From assembly GCA_031551125.1 (NCBI GenBank), contig JAVBOB010000002.1:62001-126000 (forward strand): DNA of 64,000 bases, written 5' to 3'. The stretch comes from JAIRNF01 sp031551125. Lineage in GTDB: Bacteria; Bacteroidota; Bacteroidia; Bacteroidales; UBA932. Position numbers and translations under genes: made by a program. The notes under the pieces were generated by a model. It had not been told where the DNA came from and ran no database searches. It worked only from the letters and a program-made list of their open reading frames with translations. This document shows, in pieces, positions 54,930 to 63,507 of this stretch (its first letter is position 1; every line of letters starts with the position of its first letter).

Positions 54930-55085
54930 CCAAGATTTGAGCTAACAATTGAGCGAAGGTAAACATTTTTAACTCGCTGATTCGGAAAATCATACTGACA
55001 TAAAACATACCAATAAGTAATTTTTAAATAATTTCAGAAACATAAAAAGTTGCGTCATCTCTCTCCAAGCTGTTTCTTGTAACTC

Positions 55086-55366
55086 TTACCTCAACCCCCT
55101 AAAGGGGGCTTTGTTCAACACATAGATACATAGAACATATAAGGTACACATAGCTTATTATCACCAATAGATATTGCATTTTACTGCGTTCATCTGCCAA
55201 ATCTGTGTATTCTGTGTTCCATTTCTTCCAAATATTGCACACAGATGACGCTGAAAAACGCAGATTTACGCTGTTTAAATATTGCTGGATAATCTTTTGT
55301 CTATGTGCTCCTATGTAGCTATTGTGCCTATGTGGTGAAAAGCCTTCTTCAGGGGGTTGGGGGTAA
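55086..55366. repeat. Inverted-repeat-bounded element between sigma gene and rho
   Basis: Arms of about 40 bp (55086-55127 and 55328-55366) share CAACCCCCTAAAGGGGGCTTT-like sequence in opposite orientation and continue to a CACATAG motif. The interior has ACACAGATGACGCTGAAAAA and CGCAGATTTACGC repeats but no gene. It is MITE-like in layout. Confidence 0.6.
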
Positions 55367-55370
55367 AGCA

Positions 55371-55403
55371 AAAAGCCCCGTCAACCTAAGGTTGATGGGG
55401 CTT
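55371..55403 (-). terminator. Terminator of rho
   Basis: The stem AAGCCCC[G/A]TCAACC with a TAA loop is followed on the minus strand by TTTTTGC, 22 bp behind the rho stop codon. Confidence 0.85.
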
Positions 55404-55424
55404 CCTAAGTATAGAAACCAAGGG

Positions 55425-57242
55425 TTATCCTCTATCCATTGATATTAGAAACTCTTCATTTGATTCGGTCTTATTCAACCTGTCGCGCATAAACTCCATT
55501 GCTTCTACCGAGTTCATATCGCTAAGGTAGTTGCGCAGTATCCACATACGGCTAAGCATATCCTTGCTTACCAGCAAGTCGTCACGACGTGTGCTTGATA
55601 ATATAACATCAACCGCAGGGAAAATGCGCTTGTTAGATAGCTTGCGGTCAAGCTGGAGCTCCATATTACCCGTTCCCTTGAACTCTTCAAAAATAACCTC
55701 GTCCATTTTCGAGCCCGTTTCAATAAGCGCTGTAGCAAGTATGGTGAGTGAACCTCCGTTTTCAATATTACGTGCAGCACCGAAGAAACGTTTGGGCTTA
55801 TGTAGAGCATTAGCATCGACACCACCGGAAAGCACCTTTCCTGACGCGGGTTGTACGGTATTAAACGCACGAGCAAGACGGGTGATGGAATCCAACAGAA
55901 TTACCACATCATGTCCACATTCTACCAAACGCTTAGCTTTCTCAAGTACAATACCGGCAACCTTTACGTGGCGTTCGGCGGGCTCATCAAAAGTAGATGA
56001 TACGACCTCGGCCTTTACGCTGCGTGCCATATCGGTTACTTCTTCAGGGCGCTCGTCAATCAGTAACACTATCATATATACCTCAGGATGGTTGTCGGCA
56101 ATTGCATTGGCAATCTCCTTTAGTAGTACAGTTTTTCCTGTTTTGGGTTGAGCAACAATCAGTCCGCGTTGTCCCTTACCGATAGGGGCAAACATATCAA
56201 CAACACGTGTTGAAAGGTTGTTATGTCCGTTACCGGTAATGTTGAACTTCTCCGTTGGGAAAAGCGGGGTAAGAAAATCGAACGGTACACGGTCACGTAT
56301 GTAGTCGGGCTGGCGACCGTTTATTTCATTCACCTTAACTAGAGGGAAAAACTTTTCCGACTCTTTAGGCGGACGAATAGCACCAGTAACCGTATCTCCG
56401 GTTTTTAAACCAAACAGCTTAATTTGCGACTGCGACACGTAAATATCGTCAGGAGAGTTCAGGTAGTTATAGTCTGATGAGCGAAGGAAACCGTAACCAT
56501 CAGGCATTACCTCAAGCACACCGGTAGCTTCTACGATTCCTTCAAAGTCAAACTTATCTTTCTTTTTAAAGTCGTTGCGATGCTTACGGTCATCGTTTGC
56601 TTCGCTAACCGGAGCATGCTCTGCTGTGCCGGCTTGTGGTTCTTCTTGTGCAGCAGCTGTAACAATTGAATCGCCTAACGGGTAAGCCTGCTCTACCATC
56701 GATACCGCTTCGGGCTCCACAGAGGCAGCCACAGGGGCTGGGTACTCACTTTCAAATAAGGGTAGGCTTACGTCCTCAAGAAGATTTACAATAGGAGAAG
56801 TGTCACGTATGGCAAATTTTTTCTCTTTTTGCTCGTTGTTACGCTTAGGTTTATTTTCGGGCTTGTGCTCCTTTCTCTCAGTACGGCTTGATGTGTTTTC
56901 TGTATTCACCGGCTTCACATTCTTCTGCTCATCAGCAGTCGAAATTTTCTTTTCTCCGGTCGCCAATGGACCGGAGTAGCCCACCTTTTGAGGTGTATCA
57001 GAGCTATCACTACGCTTTACTATACGCTCTCGTTTCGATTTGGCATCGTTGGTATCTTCGTTTCTCTTTTTGGGAGGTCGGCTGTCTTTCGATGATGATA
57101 TGGATTGTATTGCCTGCTCGTCAAGAATCCGGTACACCAAGTCTTCTTTGCTGAGCGATTCTGCCTTTTTAATTTTCAAGTCCTTGGCTATTTCGTACAG
57201 CTCCGGCAAGGTTTTCTTGTTCAGGATTAAAATATCGTACAT
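55425..57242 (-). CDS. rho: Transcription termination factor Rho with long disordered insert
   Basis: Rho is a hexameric RNA helicase that stops transcription. The 605-aa protein has an N-terminal Rho_N helical domain (about 1-45), then a Lys/Glu/Ser/Pro-rich insert of about 185 residues (48-235). The RNA-binding cold-shock domain (about 236-310, with GVLEVMPDGYGFLRSS) and ATPase follow. Walker A is PKTGKT (367-372), preceded by GKGQRGLIVAQ. The insert resembles the disordered region reported to drive phase separation of Rho in Bacteroides thetaiotaomicron. A consensus promoter lies about 130 bp upstream. Confidence 0.95.
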   Translation of the reverse strand: MYDILILNKKTLPELYEIAKDLKIKKAESLSKEDLVYRILDEQAIQSISSSKDSRPPKKRNEDTNDAKSKRERIVKRSDSSDTPQKVGYSGPLATGEKKISTADEQKNVKPVNTENTSSRTERKEHKPENKPKRNNEQKEKKFAIRDTSPIVNLLEDVSLPLFESEYPAPVAASVEPEAVSMVEQAYPLGDSIVTAAAQEEPQAGTAEHAPVSEANDDRKHRNDFKKKDKFDFEGIVEATGVLEVMPDGYGFLRSSDYNYLNSPDDIYVSQSQIKLFGLKTGDTVTGAIRPPKESEKFFPLVKVNEINGRQPDYIRDRVPFDFLTPLFPTEKFNITGNGHNNLSTRVVDMFAPIGKGQRGLIVAQPKTGKTVLLKEIANAIADNHPEVYMIVLLIDERPEEVTDMARSVKAEVVSSTFDEPAERHVKVAGIVLEKAKRLVECGHDVVILLDSITRLARAFNTVQPASGKVLSGGVDANALHKPKRFFGAARNIENGGSLTILATALIETGSKMDEVIFEEFKGTGNMELQLDRKLSNKRIFPAVDVILSSTRRDDLLVSKDMLSRMWILRNYLSDMNSVEAMEFMRDRLNKTESNEEFLISMDRG

Positions 57243-57261
57243 AAATAAAATATGGGATTAT

Positions 57262-57299
57262 GTTTACTTTCAGTAAATGATTAACCCGAAAAGGGTTAA
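57262..57299 (-). promoter_or_regulatory. Two hairpins in the rho 5' leader
   Basis: In the leader of about 127 nt lie a perfect TTAACCC-hairpin (57281-57299, loop GAAAA or its complement) and a TTTACT/AGTAAA dyad (57262-57276). Autoregulation of rho through its leader is known in other bacteria. These are candidate elements only. Confidence 0.45.
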
Positions 57300-57375
57300 A
57301 TTGTTGTGTTCAATTGGGGATTTTGCGACAAAAACTTGTCTGTGAGAAATTAGAAGCGGAAGAATTTCCGATTCA

Positions 57376-57406
57376 CAAAGGTAAACGCTTTTTCTTAGCC
57401 TGCAAA
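57376..57406 (-). promoter_or_regulatory. Consensus promoter of rho
   Basis: On the minus strand TTTG (57403-57406), 19 bp and TACCTTTG (57376-57383) match the Bacteroidetes consensus exactly. Confidence 0.85.
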
Positions 57407-57506
57407 AAAAATTGCACAAATTAAATGTTCGTTAGTCGTGAAGTGTCAGACGTTATGCGAATAAAATGATATATCCCGCAGAGGCAAATCATAAACAGGC
57501 ATAGGG

Positions 57507-57536
57507 TTTGAATTACAAATACAATGCTTACCTTTG
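57507..57536 (+). promoter_or_regulatory. Promoter of rfbD
   Basis: TTTG (57507-57510), 18 bp and TACCTTTG (57529-57536) lie 20 bp before the rfbD ATG. Confidence 0.75.
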
Positions 57537-57556
57537 TATAAAATCCAAATAAAAAC

Positions 57557-58468
57557 ATGGTCGATATTCACGAGAAGGTGTTAGTAACGGGCGCCTTAGG
57601 CCAGCTGGGCAGTAGTATAAAACGGCTGACGGAAGGAGAGCGAACAGAGTATATTTTTACAGACTACGAAGAGCTGGATATTACAAAGCCCGACATCGTA
57701 AATAGCTATATTGTCGAACACAAACCCGGTATAGTTATCAACTGTGCCGCTTACACCGCTGTTGACAAGGCCGAGAGCGAACCTGAAAAAGCACGATTGC
57801 TAAACACCATAGCCGTACAAAACCTAGCCAACGCATGTCAAAATATAGGCACCTACCTTTTTCATGTTTCAACAGATTATGTTTTTGACGGCAAAGGACA
57901 TCGACCATACCGTGAAGATGACACCACTTCACCTACCTCCGTTTACGGGCAAACAAAGCTGGAAGGCGAACAGGTAGCATTGGCATACGAGAAAAGTATA
58001 GTAGTACGTACCTCATGGCTATACTCCATATACGGAAATAACTTTGTAAAAACCATGCTCAGGCTTGGCGCTGAGCGTAGCGAGCTAAACGTGGTATTCG
58101 ACCAAATAGGTTCTCCCACTAATGCTGCCGACTTAGCCGAATTCTTAACTGTTCTAGCTAGTCAAACTATTGCATCTCCCGAAAAATTCCACAGAGGTAT
58201 TTACCACTTTTCCAACGAAGGGGTGTGTAGCTGGTATGACTTTGCCCGCAAAATAATGGAGCTGGGAAAACGCGGCTGTAAGATAAACCCTATTGAAACG
58301 AAAGATTACCCTACTCCGGCCAAACGCCCACACTACAGCGTACTAAACAAACATAAGCTGAAAGCTGACTATAGCTACAGTATTCCTCACTGGGAGGATA
58401 GCTTAAAAGACTGTGTAGCGACACTGATAGAACAAGAACAAGAACAAAAACAAAAATTAAACTGCTAA
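57557..58468 (+). CDS. rfbD: dTDP-4-dehydrorhamnose reductase
   Basis: RfbD makes dTDP-L-rhamnose for surface glycans. The 303-aa SDR-family protein has the NAD(P) loop VTGALGQLGSSI near residue 11, INCAAYTAVDKAESEP, STDYVFDGKGHRPYRE and the YxxxK pair in SVYGQTKLEGEQ. No other rhamnose genes lie adjacent. The GH3 gene starts 22 bp downstream on the same strand. Confidence 0.93.
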   Translation: MVDIHEKVLVTGALGQLGSSIKRLTEGERTEYIFTDYEELDITKPDIVNSYIVEHKPGIVINCAAYTAVDKAESEPEKARLLNTIAVQNLANACQNIGTYLFHVSTDYVFDGKGHRPYREDDTTSPTSVYGQTKLEGEQVALAYEKSIVVRTSWLYSIYGNNFVKTMLRLGAERSELNVVFDQIGSPTNAADLAEFLTVLASQTIASPEKFHRGIYHFSNEGVCSWYDFARKIMELGKRGCKINPIETKDYPTPAKRPHYSVLNKHKLKADYSYSIPHWEDSLKDCVATLIEQEQEQKQKLNC

Positions 58469-58490
58469 CCTATATTAAAAGCCTATTTAC

Positions 58491-59609
58491 ATGAAAAAAC
58501 TTACAACAATACTTGCGCTGGTAACGCTGATGTTAAGCGCTTGTGCACAACAACAAAGTCCCGAAGAAAAAGAGCTGAGAGGAAAAATAGCCCAAATGCT
58601 AATGGTTGGCTTTAGAGGAACCGAGCTGACAAAGGACAGCCACATTTATAAGGATATAAAAGATTACAAAATAGGTGGTGTAATCCTGTTTGAATACGAT
58701 GCACCAACCAAAGCCCGCCCCCGCAATATTACATCGGAGGCACAAGTTGCCAAGCTGGTTGCCGATATGCAGGCTATTGCCGATACAAAGCTGCTGGTAT
58801 CTATTGACCAAGAGGGGGGAAAGGTAAACCGTTTGAAAGAAAGCTATGGTTTCCCCAAAACAGTTAGCGCACAATACTTAGGTTCAGTAAACAATCCCGA
58901 CACAACAACCCTTTGGGCTGACCGTACTGCCGAACTTTTAGCCCGCATGGGCATAAACCTGAACTTTGCTCCTTCCGTTGACCTAAACGTAAATCCCGAA
59001 AATCCGGTTATAGGAAAGATAGAGCGCAGCTTTTCCGCCGACCCTGAAGTAGTTATTGCCAACGCTCGTATATGGGTAAATGAACACAAAAAGTGTGGCG
59101 TAATCAGCTCGCTAAAGCATTTCCCCGGTCACGGCAGCTCAAAAAACGACACGCACCTTGGCCTAACCGATGTTACCGATACATGGTCGGAGGCAGAGCT
59201 GCTACCTTACAAAACGCTTATTGGCGAAGGGATATGCGATATGGTAATGACCTCGCACGTATTTAACTCCAAGCTCGACCCTAGCTATCCGGCTACGCTG
59301 TCAAAAGCTATCATTACCGGAATTTTGCGTGACAGCATTGGCTACAACGGCGTAGTAGTTACCGACGATATGGCAATGGGCGCCATTGTTGACCACTACA
59401 GCTTTGAAGAAGCGTTGGAAAAGGCCATTAATGCCGGAGCCGATATTCTCACGTTATCAAACAACGGTAAAGAGTACGACCCGCAAGTTGCACCCAAGGC
59501 TATTGACATTATCTATAAATATGTAAAAGACGGAAAAATCAGTAAAGAGAGAATTGACGAGGCTTACAATAGAATTATGGAATTGAAAAAGAAGTACAAC
59601 CTATTGTAA
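58491..59609 (+). CDS. Glycoside hydrolase family 3 lipoprotein (NagZ-like)
   Basis: The 372-aa protein has a lipobox (LVTLMLSACAQQ) and a GH3 N-terminal TIM barrel. KHFPGHGSSKNDTHLG (209-224) is the NagZ-type His motif. The nucleophile Asp292 lies in VVVTDDMAMGAI, and LVSIDQEGGKVNRL is typical. NagZ enzymes cleave beta-linked N-acetylglucosamine from muropeptides; this exported form may act in the periplasm or at the surface. It has the single-domain size of NagZ, without the GH3 C-terminal domain. Confidence 0.88.
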   Translation: MKKLTTILALVTLMLSACAQQQSPEEKELRGKIAQMLMVGFRGTELTKDSHIYKDIKDYKIGGVILFEYDAPTKARPRNITSEAQVAKLVADMQAIADTKLLVSIDQEGGKVNRLKESYGFPKTVSAQYLGSVNNPDTTTLWADRTAELLARMGINLNFAPSVDLNVNPENPVIGKIERSFSADPEVVIANARIWVNEHKKCGVISSLKHFPGHGSSKNDTHLGLTDVTDTWSEAELLPYKTLIGEGICDMVMTSHVFNSKLDPSYPATLSKAIITGILRDSIGYNGVVVTDDMAMGAIVDHYSFEEALEKAINAGADILTLSNNGKEYDPQVAPKAIDIIYKYVKDGKISKERIDEAYNRIMELKKKYNLL

Positions 59610-59639
59610 ACCACACATAATAGCCAACGCAAATTAGTA

Positions 59640-60007
59640 CCGTCATTGGCTTTGCCAAACTTGTAAGCTCGGCTGCGAGCAAAGCAATGCTAAGAGTACT
59701 AATGGTACTGTTGGCGAATTGCAAATTCGTATAAAAAGAAAGCGGTATCAAATACTGCTTAGCATAAAAAAACAGTCCCCGAAGGGGGCAAATATGCATA
59801 ACCCCGTATGAAATGCGGGGATGCAAACAAATAAGCAATATTACGCGCGGAGCACCGTCTATTCCATAAAAGAACAGACAGTGCTCCGCGCGTAGTGTGG
59901 AGAGGTTCGCTTGTTCCGTGGGTTGCACCCACGGTTATGCACATTTAGTCCCAAAGGGACAACATTGCTCGCAACCAAGCTTACAAGTTTGGCAAAACCA
60001 ATGACCG
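59640..60007. repeat. 43-bp inverted repeat enclosing composite palindrome R5
   Basis: Arms at 59640-59682 and 59965-60007 (with CATTGGCTTTGCCAAACTTG and its near complement) match at about 38 of 43 positions. They enclose about 280 bp including copy R5 and a CGAATTGCAAATTCG palindrome. No gene lies here. Together with the flanks this explains the 604-bp gap between the GH3 gene and the hydrogenase operon. Confidence 0.75.
59772..59960. repeat. Composite palindrome repeat, copy R5 (inverted variant)
   Basis: CAGTCCCCGAAGGGGGC, ATAACCCCGTATGAAATGCGG, then a central hairpin with arms ACGCGCGGAGCAC and GTGCTCCGCGCGT. CCGTGGGTTGCACCCACGG, TTATG and GTCCCAAAGGGAC follow. It has the same order of modules as R3 and R4 read from the other side. 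Confidence 0.75.
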
Positions 60008-60150
60008 TTTTCTTTTAACCTTTCACCCCAATAGCAATTTCAGTATTGTTTTTAGTTATTATCAACAAAAAATACTATCATTTTTCTGCTTTTTAAGCCA
60101 CACTCGTTTAAATCTATAAATTTAATATATCATAAAAGTGTTACCAAACA

Positions 60151-60176
60151 GTTTTGCATGGATATCCATGCCAAAC
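60151..60176. promoter_or_regulatory. 26-bp dyad operator candidate at the hydrogenase promoter
   Basis: The core GCATGGATATCCATGC (60156-60171) is a perfect 16-bp palindrome. With flanks GTTTT and CAAAC the dyad is 13+13 bp with one mismatched pair. It ends 9 bp before the TACCTTTG -7 box, where a bound regulator would block or recruit polymerase. It does not look like a Rex, Fur or Fnr site. Confidence 0.65.
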
Positions 60177-60184
60177 CGTTTTAC

Positions 60185-60192
60185 TACCTTTG
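60185..60192 (+). promoter_or_regulatory. Bacteroidetes -7 box (TACCTTTG) of the hydrogenase operon
   Basis: TACCTTTG matches TAnnTTTG, 21 bp before the ATG at 60214. A TTTG at 60153-60156 is too far (28 bp) for a normal -33 box, which hints at an activator-dependent promoter. Confidence 0.65.
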
Positions 60193-60213
60193 CGCAACTT
60201 TATACGTAACGTA

Positions 60214-60459
60214 ATGGAAGTTAGCCAAAAAGGAATAACTATTTGCCTAGGCAGCTCGTGCTTTGCACGTGGTAATAACAAAGTGCTCGAAGTGGTGAAA
60301 GAATACATTGAGCAACGCGGTCTGAATGAAACGTTAAACTTTCGGGGGCAACTATGCCGTGATAATTGCAACAAAGGCCCGATGATTGAAGTTAACGGGC
60401 AAGAGTACTTCGAGGTAACACCATCAAACGTTATTGACATTTTGAATAAACATTTTTAA
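60214..60459 (+). CDS. Thioredoxin-like [2Fe-2S] ferredoxin-domain protein
   Basis: The 81-aa protein has the thioredoxin-like ferredoxin pattern with Cys11 and Cys16 (CLGSSC) and Cys48 and Cys52 (LCRDNC). These are the four ligands of a [2Fe-2S] cluster as in NuoE/HndA-type subunits. It lacks the NuoE N-terminal helical domain, so it is a stand-alone electron carrier or adaptor. Its TAA shares one base with the ATG of the sensor hydrogenase (TAATG), so the genes are translationally coupled. A longer start at 60154 would lie in the operator region and is rejected. Confidence 0.88.
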   Translation: MEVSQKGITICLGSSCFARGNNKVLEVVKEYIEQRGLNETLNFRGQLCRDNCNKGPMIEVNGQEYFEVTPSNVIDILNKHF

Positions 60460-62183
60460 TGCAAAATCCGGTTGTATATACAGAGAAAAACGACTGTCAG
60501 GATTGTTACAAGTGCGTAAAAGAGTGTTCTGCTAAATCAATAAAAATAGAAGGCGGCAGCGCCTCTATCATATACGATTACTGTATTTTTTGCGGTCACT
60601 GTACTCAAATTTGCCCTGTTGGAGCAAAGAAAGACAGGGACGACATGAGCCGAGTAACCAAGTCTATCATGCTGGGGCACAAGTGCATTGTGTCGCTTGC
60701 TCCCTCATACCTATCCGAGTTTCCCGGTGTTAAACCGGAACAAATGGTTGCAGCGCTTAAAGAGCTAGGGTTTCATGCTGTATCCGAAACCGCGCTTGGC
60801 GCTGAAAAGGTAGCCGCAGAAACACAGCAATGGCTGGAACAGCAACCCGATGGTATTTATGTTGGCTCATCATGCCCTGCGGCTGTTGAATACATTCGAA
60901 AATATAACCCTGACCTAACCGACTGTATTGTTCCTCTATACTCTCCTATGCTGGCTCATGCCAAGCTGCTTAAAACGCTATATGGCGATAACATTAAAGT
61001 TGTATTCATAGGCCCCTGCATTGCCAAGAAGAATGAGGCAGACCAATTTCCCGATTTGGTAGATTACGCCGTAACCTTTAAACGCTTAAGAAAGCTGTTC
61101 GACGAGAACGGCATTGACCCCGCTTTGATGAAAACATCAGGTGAGGCAGATGCGTTTGTACCTCAACCGGCAGGAAAGGGAAATCTTTTTCCTATTGACG
61201 GTGGTATTTTTGCAAGCATGAGCTCAACCACCATTGGGCATGCCGACATAAGCCGCTCGTCATACTCGGGAATGCACCACATCAAAGAAATTCTACGTGA
61301 TATTCCGGCAATGCCCAAGCAAGGACGAAAGTTTATTGAATTGCTGGTTTGCGAAGGGGGTTGCGTAAAAGGACCTGCATCTATCGACCCCTCGTCGGTG
61401 TTGATAAAGCGGCAGCGTATTGTTGACGAATGTGCAAGGCGCAGCAACAGTACATCTCCTGCCGCATTTAAGGAAATGAACATTTCGAGAGATTTCAACA
61501 ATATTAAGCCGGCTATTCGTTGCGTATATTCCGAACAGGATATACAAGATGCGTTACGGTCAGTAAACAAGTTTTCGGAGAAAGATGAGCTGAACTGCGA
61601 TGGTTGCGGTTATGATACCTGTCGCGACTTTTGCAAAGCCATGCTCGACGGGCGTGCCGAACGTTCCATGTGTATTTCATACATGCGTAACGTAGCACAA
61701 AACAAAGCATCTGTACTATTGCAAAAAATACCTTCGGGAGTAGTTATGGTTGATGATAGCCTGAAGATTATTGACGCCAACCAGAAGTTTGCCGAACTGC
61801 TGGGCGAAGAAGGTATGTTGATGTATGAGGCCAAACCCGGTATGGAAGGCATTGATTTACGTAAGCTGCTCTCTTTTCATAAGCTCTTTGCATCGGTACT
61901 TGAGTCGGGCGAAGATATGGCCGAGCAGGATATTCGCGACAACGGAGCATACTACCACGTTTCGGTGGTAACCATACAGAAATTTAAGCTGGTTTGCGGG
62001 ATAATTCAGGATATGTACGACCCCGGATTCCAGCGTGATATTGTGCTGAACCGCACAAGAGAAGTAATTGAAAAGAACATGGAGGTAGTGCAAAAAATAG
62101 CCTACCTGTTGGGTGAGAACGCATCATACACCGAAACCATGTTGAACTCTATTCTCGAATCGCATAAAGACGCTAAGCAGTAA
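60459..62183 (+). CDS. Sensor-type [FeFe]-hydrogenase with PAS domain (HydS-like)
   Basis: The 574-aa protein has two [4Fe-4S] motifs (Cys13-16-19-23 and Cys42-45-48-52) and an [FeFe]-hydrogenase H-domain (about 70-360). A Cys cluster C380xxC383xxxxC388xxxC392 follows, then a PAS domain (about 418-525). H-cluster ligands appear intact: Cys139 in VGSSCPAA, Cys187 in GPCIAKKNEA, Cys298 and Cys302 in VCEGGCVKG. The residue before Cys139 is Ser, where catalytic enzymes have the proton-relay Cys (TSCCP). This matches group C/D-type HydS proteins thought to sense H2 or redox state. The neighbouring phosphatase supports signalling. Confidence 0.9.
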   Translation: MQNPVVYTEKNDCQDCYKCVKECSAKSIKIEGGSASIIYDYCIFCGHCTQICPVGAKKDRDDMSRVTKSIMLGHKCIVSLAPSYLSEFPGVKPEQMVAALKELGFHAVSETALGAEKVAAETQQWLEQQPDGIYVGSSCPAAVEYIRKYNPDLTDCIVPLYSPMLAHAKLLKTLYGDNIKVVFIGPCIAKKNEADQFPDLVDYAVTFKRLRKLFDENGIDPALMKTSGEADAFVPQPAGKGNLFPIDGGIFASMSSTTIGHADISRSSYSGMHHIKEILRDIPAMPKQGRKFIELLVCEGGCVKGPASIDPSSVLIKRQRIVDECARRSNSTSPAAFKEMNISRDFNNIKPAIRCVYSEQDIQDALRSVNKFSEKDELNCDGCGYDTCRDFCKAMLDGRAERSMCISYMRNVAQNKASVLLQKIPSGVVMVDDSLKIIDANQKFAELLGEEGMLMYEAKPGMEGIDLRKLLSFHKLFASVLESGEDMAEQDIRDNGAYYHVSVVTIQKFKLVCGIIQDMYDPGFQRDIVLNRTREVIEKNMEVVQKIAYLLGENASYTETMLNSILESHKDAKQ

Positions 62184-63367
62184 TGGGACGAGCGGCAGGC
62201 TACTTCGTAGAAATAGGATGTTTTCAGAAAAACAAAAACGGCAATATTGTTTGCGGTGACACCTTCCTGTCAAAAAAAGTTAAGGAAAAGAACCGATACA
62301 TAGCCGTACTTTCCGATGGCTTAGGAAGCGGCATAAAGGCCAGCGTACTTTCAACCATGACCGCTTCAATGGCGCTGAACTTCAGAATGCATAACGACCC
62401 CATTCAGCGTACTGCCGAAAACATAATGAAAACCCTGCCTGTTGACAGCCTGCGCGGTATTAGCTACTCAACCTTTACCATTGTTGACGTTGATGCTGAC
62501 GGAGAAGTTCGAATAGCCGAATATGATAACCCCTTCATACTGCTACGAAACGGTAAGGCAATTGCTCCTCAACGTACCAAAGTTGAGATAGAGGACACCA
62601 ATAAGTGCGGCAATCTTTACGTTTCGCACTTCCACATGGAAAAGGATGATAGAATTGTTGTCTTCTCTGATGGTGTAACACAGTCGGGTATGGGAAATAA
62701 GGAAATGCCTTTTGGTTGGGGCGAAGAGGGTGTTGCGCGTTACCTCGAAAAAATTGTAAACGAGGACTCCGACATGTCGGCACGCGGCCTTGCCCGCAAA
62801 GTAGTGCTACGAGCAGAGTTCAACGACCTACTAAAGCTAAAAGACGATACAAGCTGTGCCGTAATATATCTCCGTGCACCACGTAAATTACTGGTATGTA
62901 CGGGCCCCCCGTTCAAGAAAGAAAGAGATAAACAGCTGGCCGAAATACTGGATAGCTATAACGGCAAAAAAATTATTTGCGGAGGCTCAACATCTAAAAT
63001 TATTGCTCGAGAGTTGAACGCTGAAATATCGGTTGATTTATCAGTTGACAAATCGGGTTTGCCTCCAAGCTCAAAAATGGAAGGTGTTGACCTGATTACG
63101 GAAGGGATACTCACTCTCGGGAGTGTTGAAAAAATATTGGATAAAGGCGCAAGTGAAGATATGAACGAGACAGGCCCCGCTTATGAAATTGTCCGAATGT
63201 TTATGCAATCAGACATTATTGATTTTGTGGTAGGCACTAAAGTAAACGAAGCACACCAAGACCCGGCTCTACCCGTAGAGCTGGAAATACGACGCAACGT
63301 AATAAAACGTATTTGCTACTTATTGGAAGACAAATATTTGAAACAGGTTAATACACAGTTTATCTAG
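62183..63367 (+). CDS. SpoIIE/PPM-type serine phosphatase
   Basis: The 394-aa protein is a PP2C-like phosphatase (about 1-230). Metal-binding Asp residues are Asp26 (CGDTF), Asp45 (LSDGLGSGIKAS), Asp163 (FSDGVTQSG) and Asp222 (KDDTSCAVIYL). The C-terminal half (about 232-394, with TGPPFKKERDKQLAEIL and GGSTSKIIAREL) is an extra domain of unknown role that is seen beside HydS-like proteins. The ATG overlaps the sensor stop (TAATG). It likely relays the PAS-hydrogenase signal by dephosphorylating a partner. Confidence 0.88.
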   Translation: MGRAAGYFVEIGCFQKNKNGNIVCGDTFLSKKVKEKNRYIAVLSDGLGSGIKASVLSTMTASMALNFRMHNDPIQRTAENIMKTLPVDSLRGISYSTFTIVDVDADGEVRIAEYDNPFILLRNGKAIAPQRTKVEIEDTNKCGNLYVSHFHMEKDDRIVVFSDGVTQSGMGNKEMPFGWGEEGVARYLEKIVNEDSDMSARGLARKVVLRAEFNDLLKLKDDTSCAVIYLRAPRKLLVCTGPPFKKERDKQLAEILDSYNGKKIICGGSTSKIIARELNAEISVDLSVDKSGLPPSSKMEGVDLITEGILTLGSVEKILDKGASEDMNETGPAYEIVRMFMQSDIIDFVVGTKVNEAHQDPALPVELEIRRNVIKRICYLLEDKYLKQVNTQFI

Positions 63368-63507
63368 TAAGTATAGACTTAAAGTATATGTGTAACTTTT
63401 AATTACAGCTATACAACACCTATTTGGTATAGCGTTTGACAATAGCTACGCGAACATAAGAAACAAGTAAACTAAACATATCTAAAAGAAAGGAGACGAA
63501 TTAAGCT

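Noticed and set aside
55099..55371. 90-codon open frame between sigma factor and rho
   Set aside because: It lies within an inverted-repeat element and translates its arms and interior repeats.
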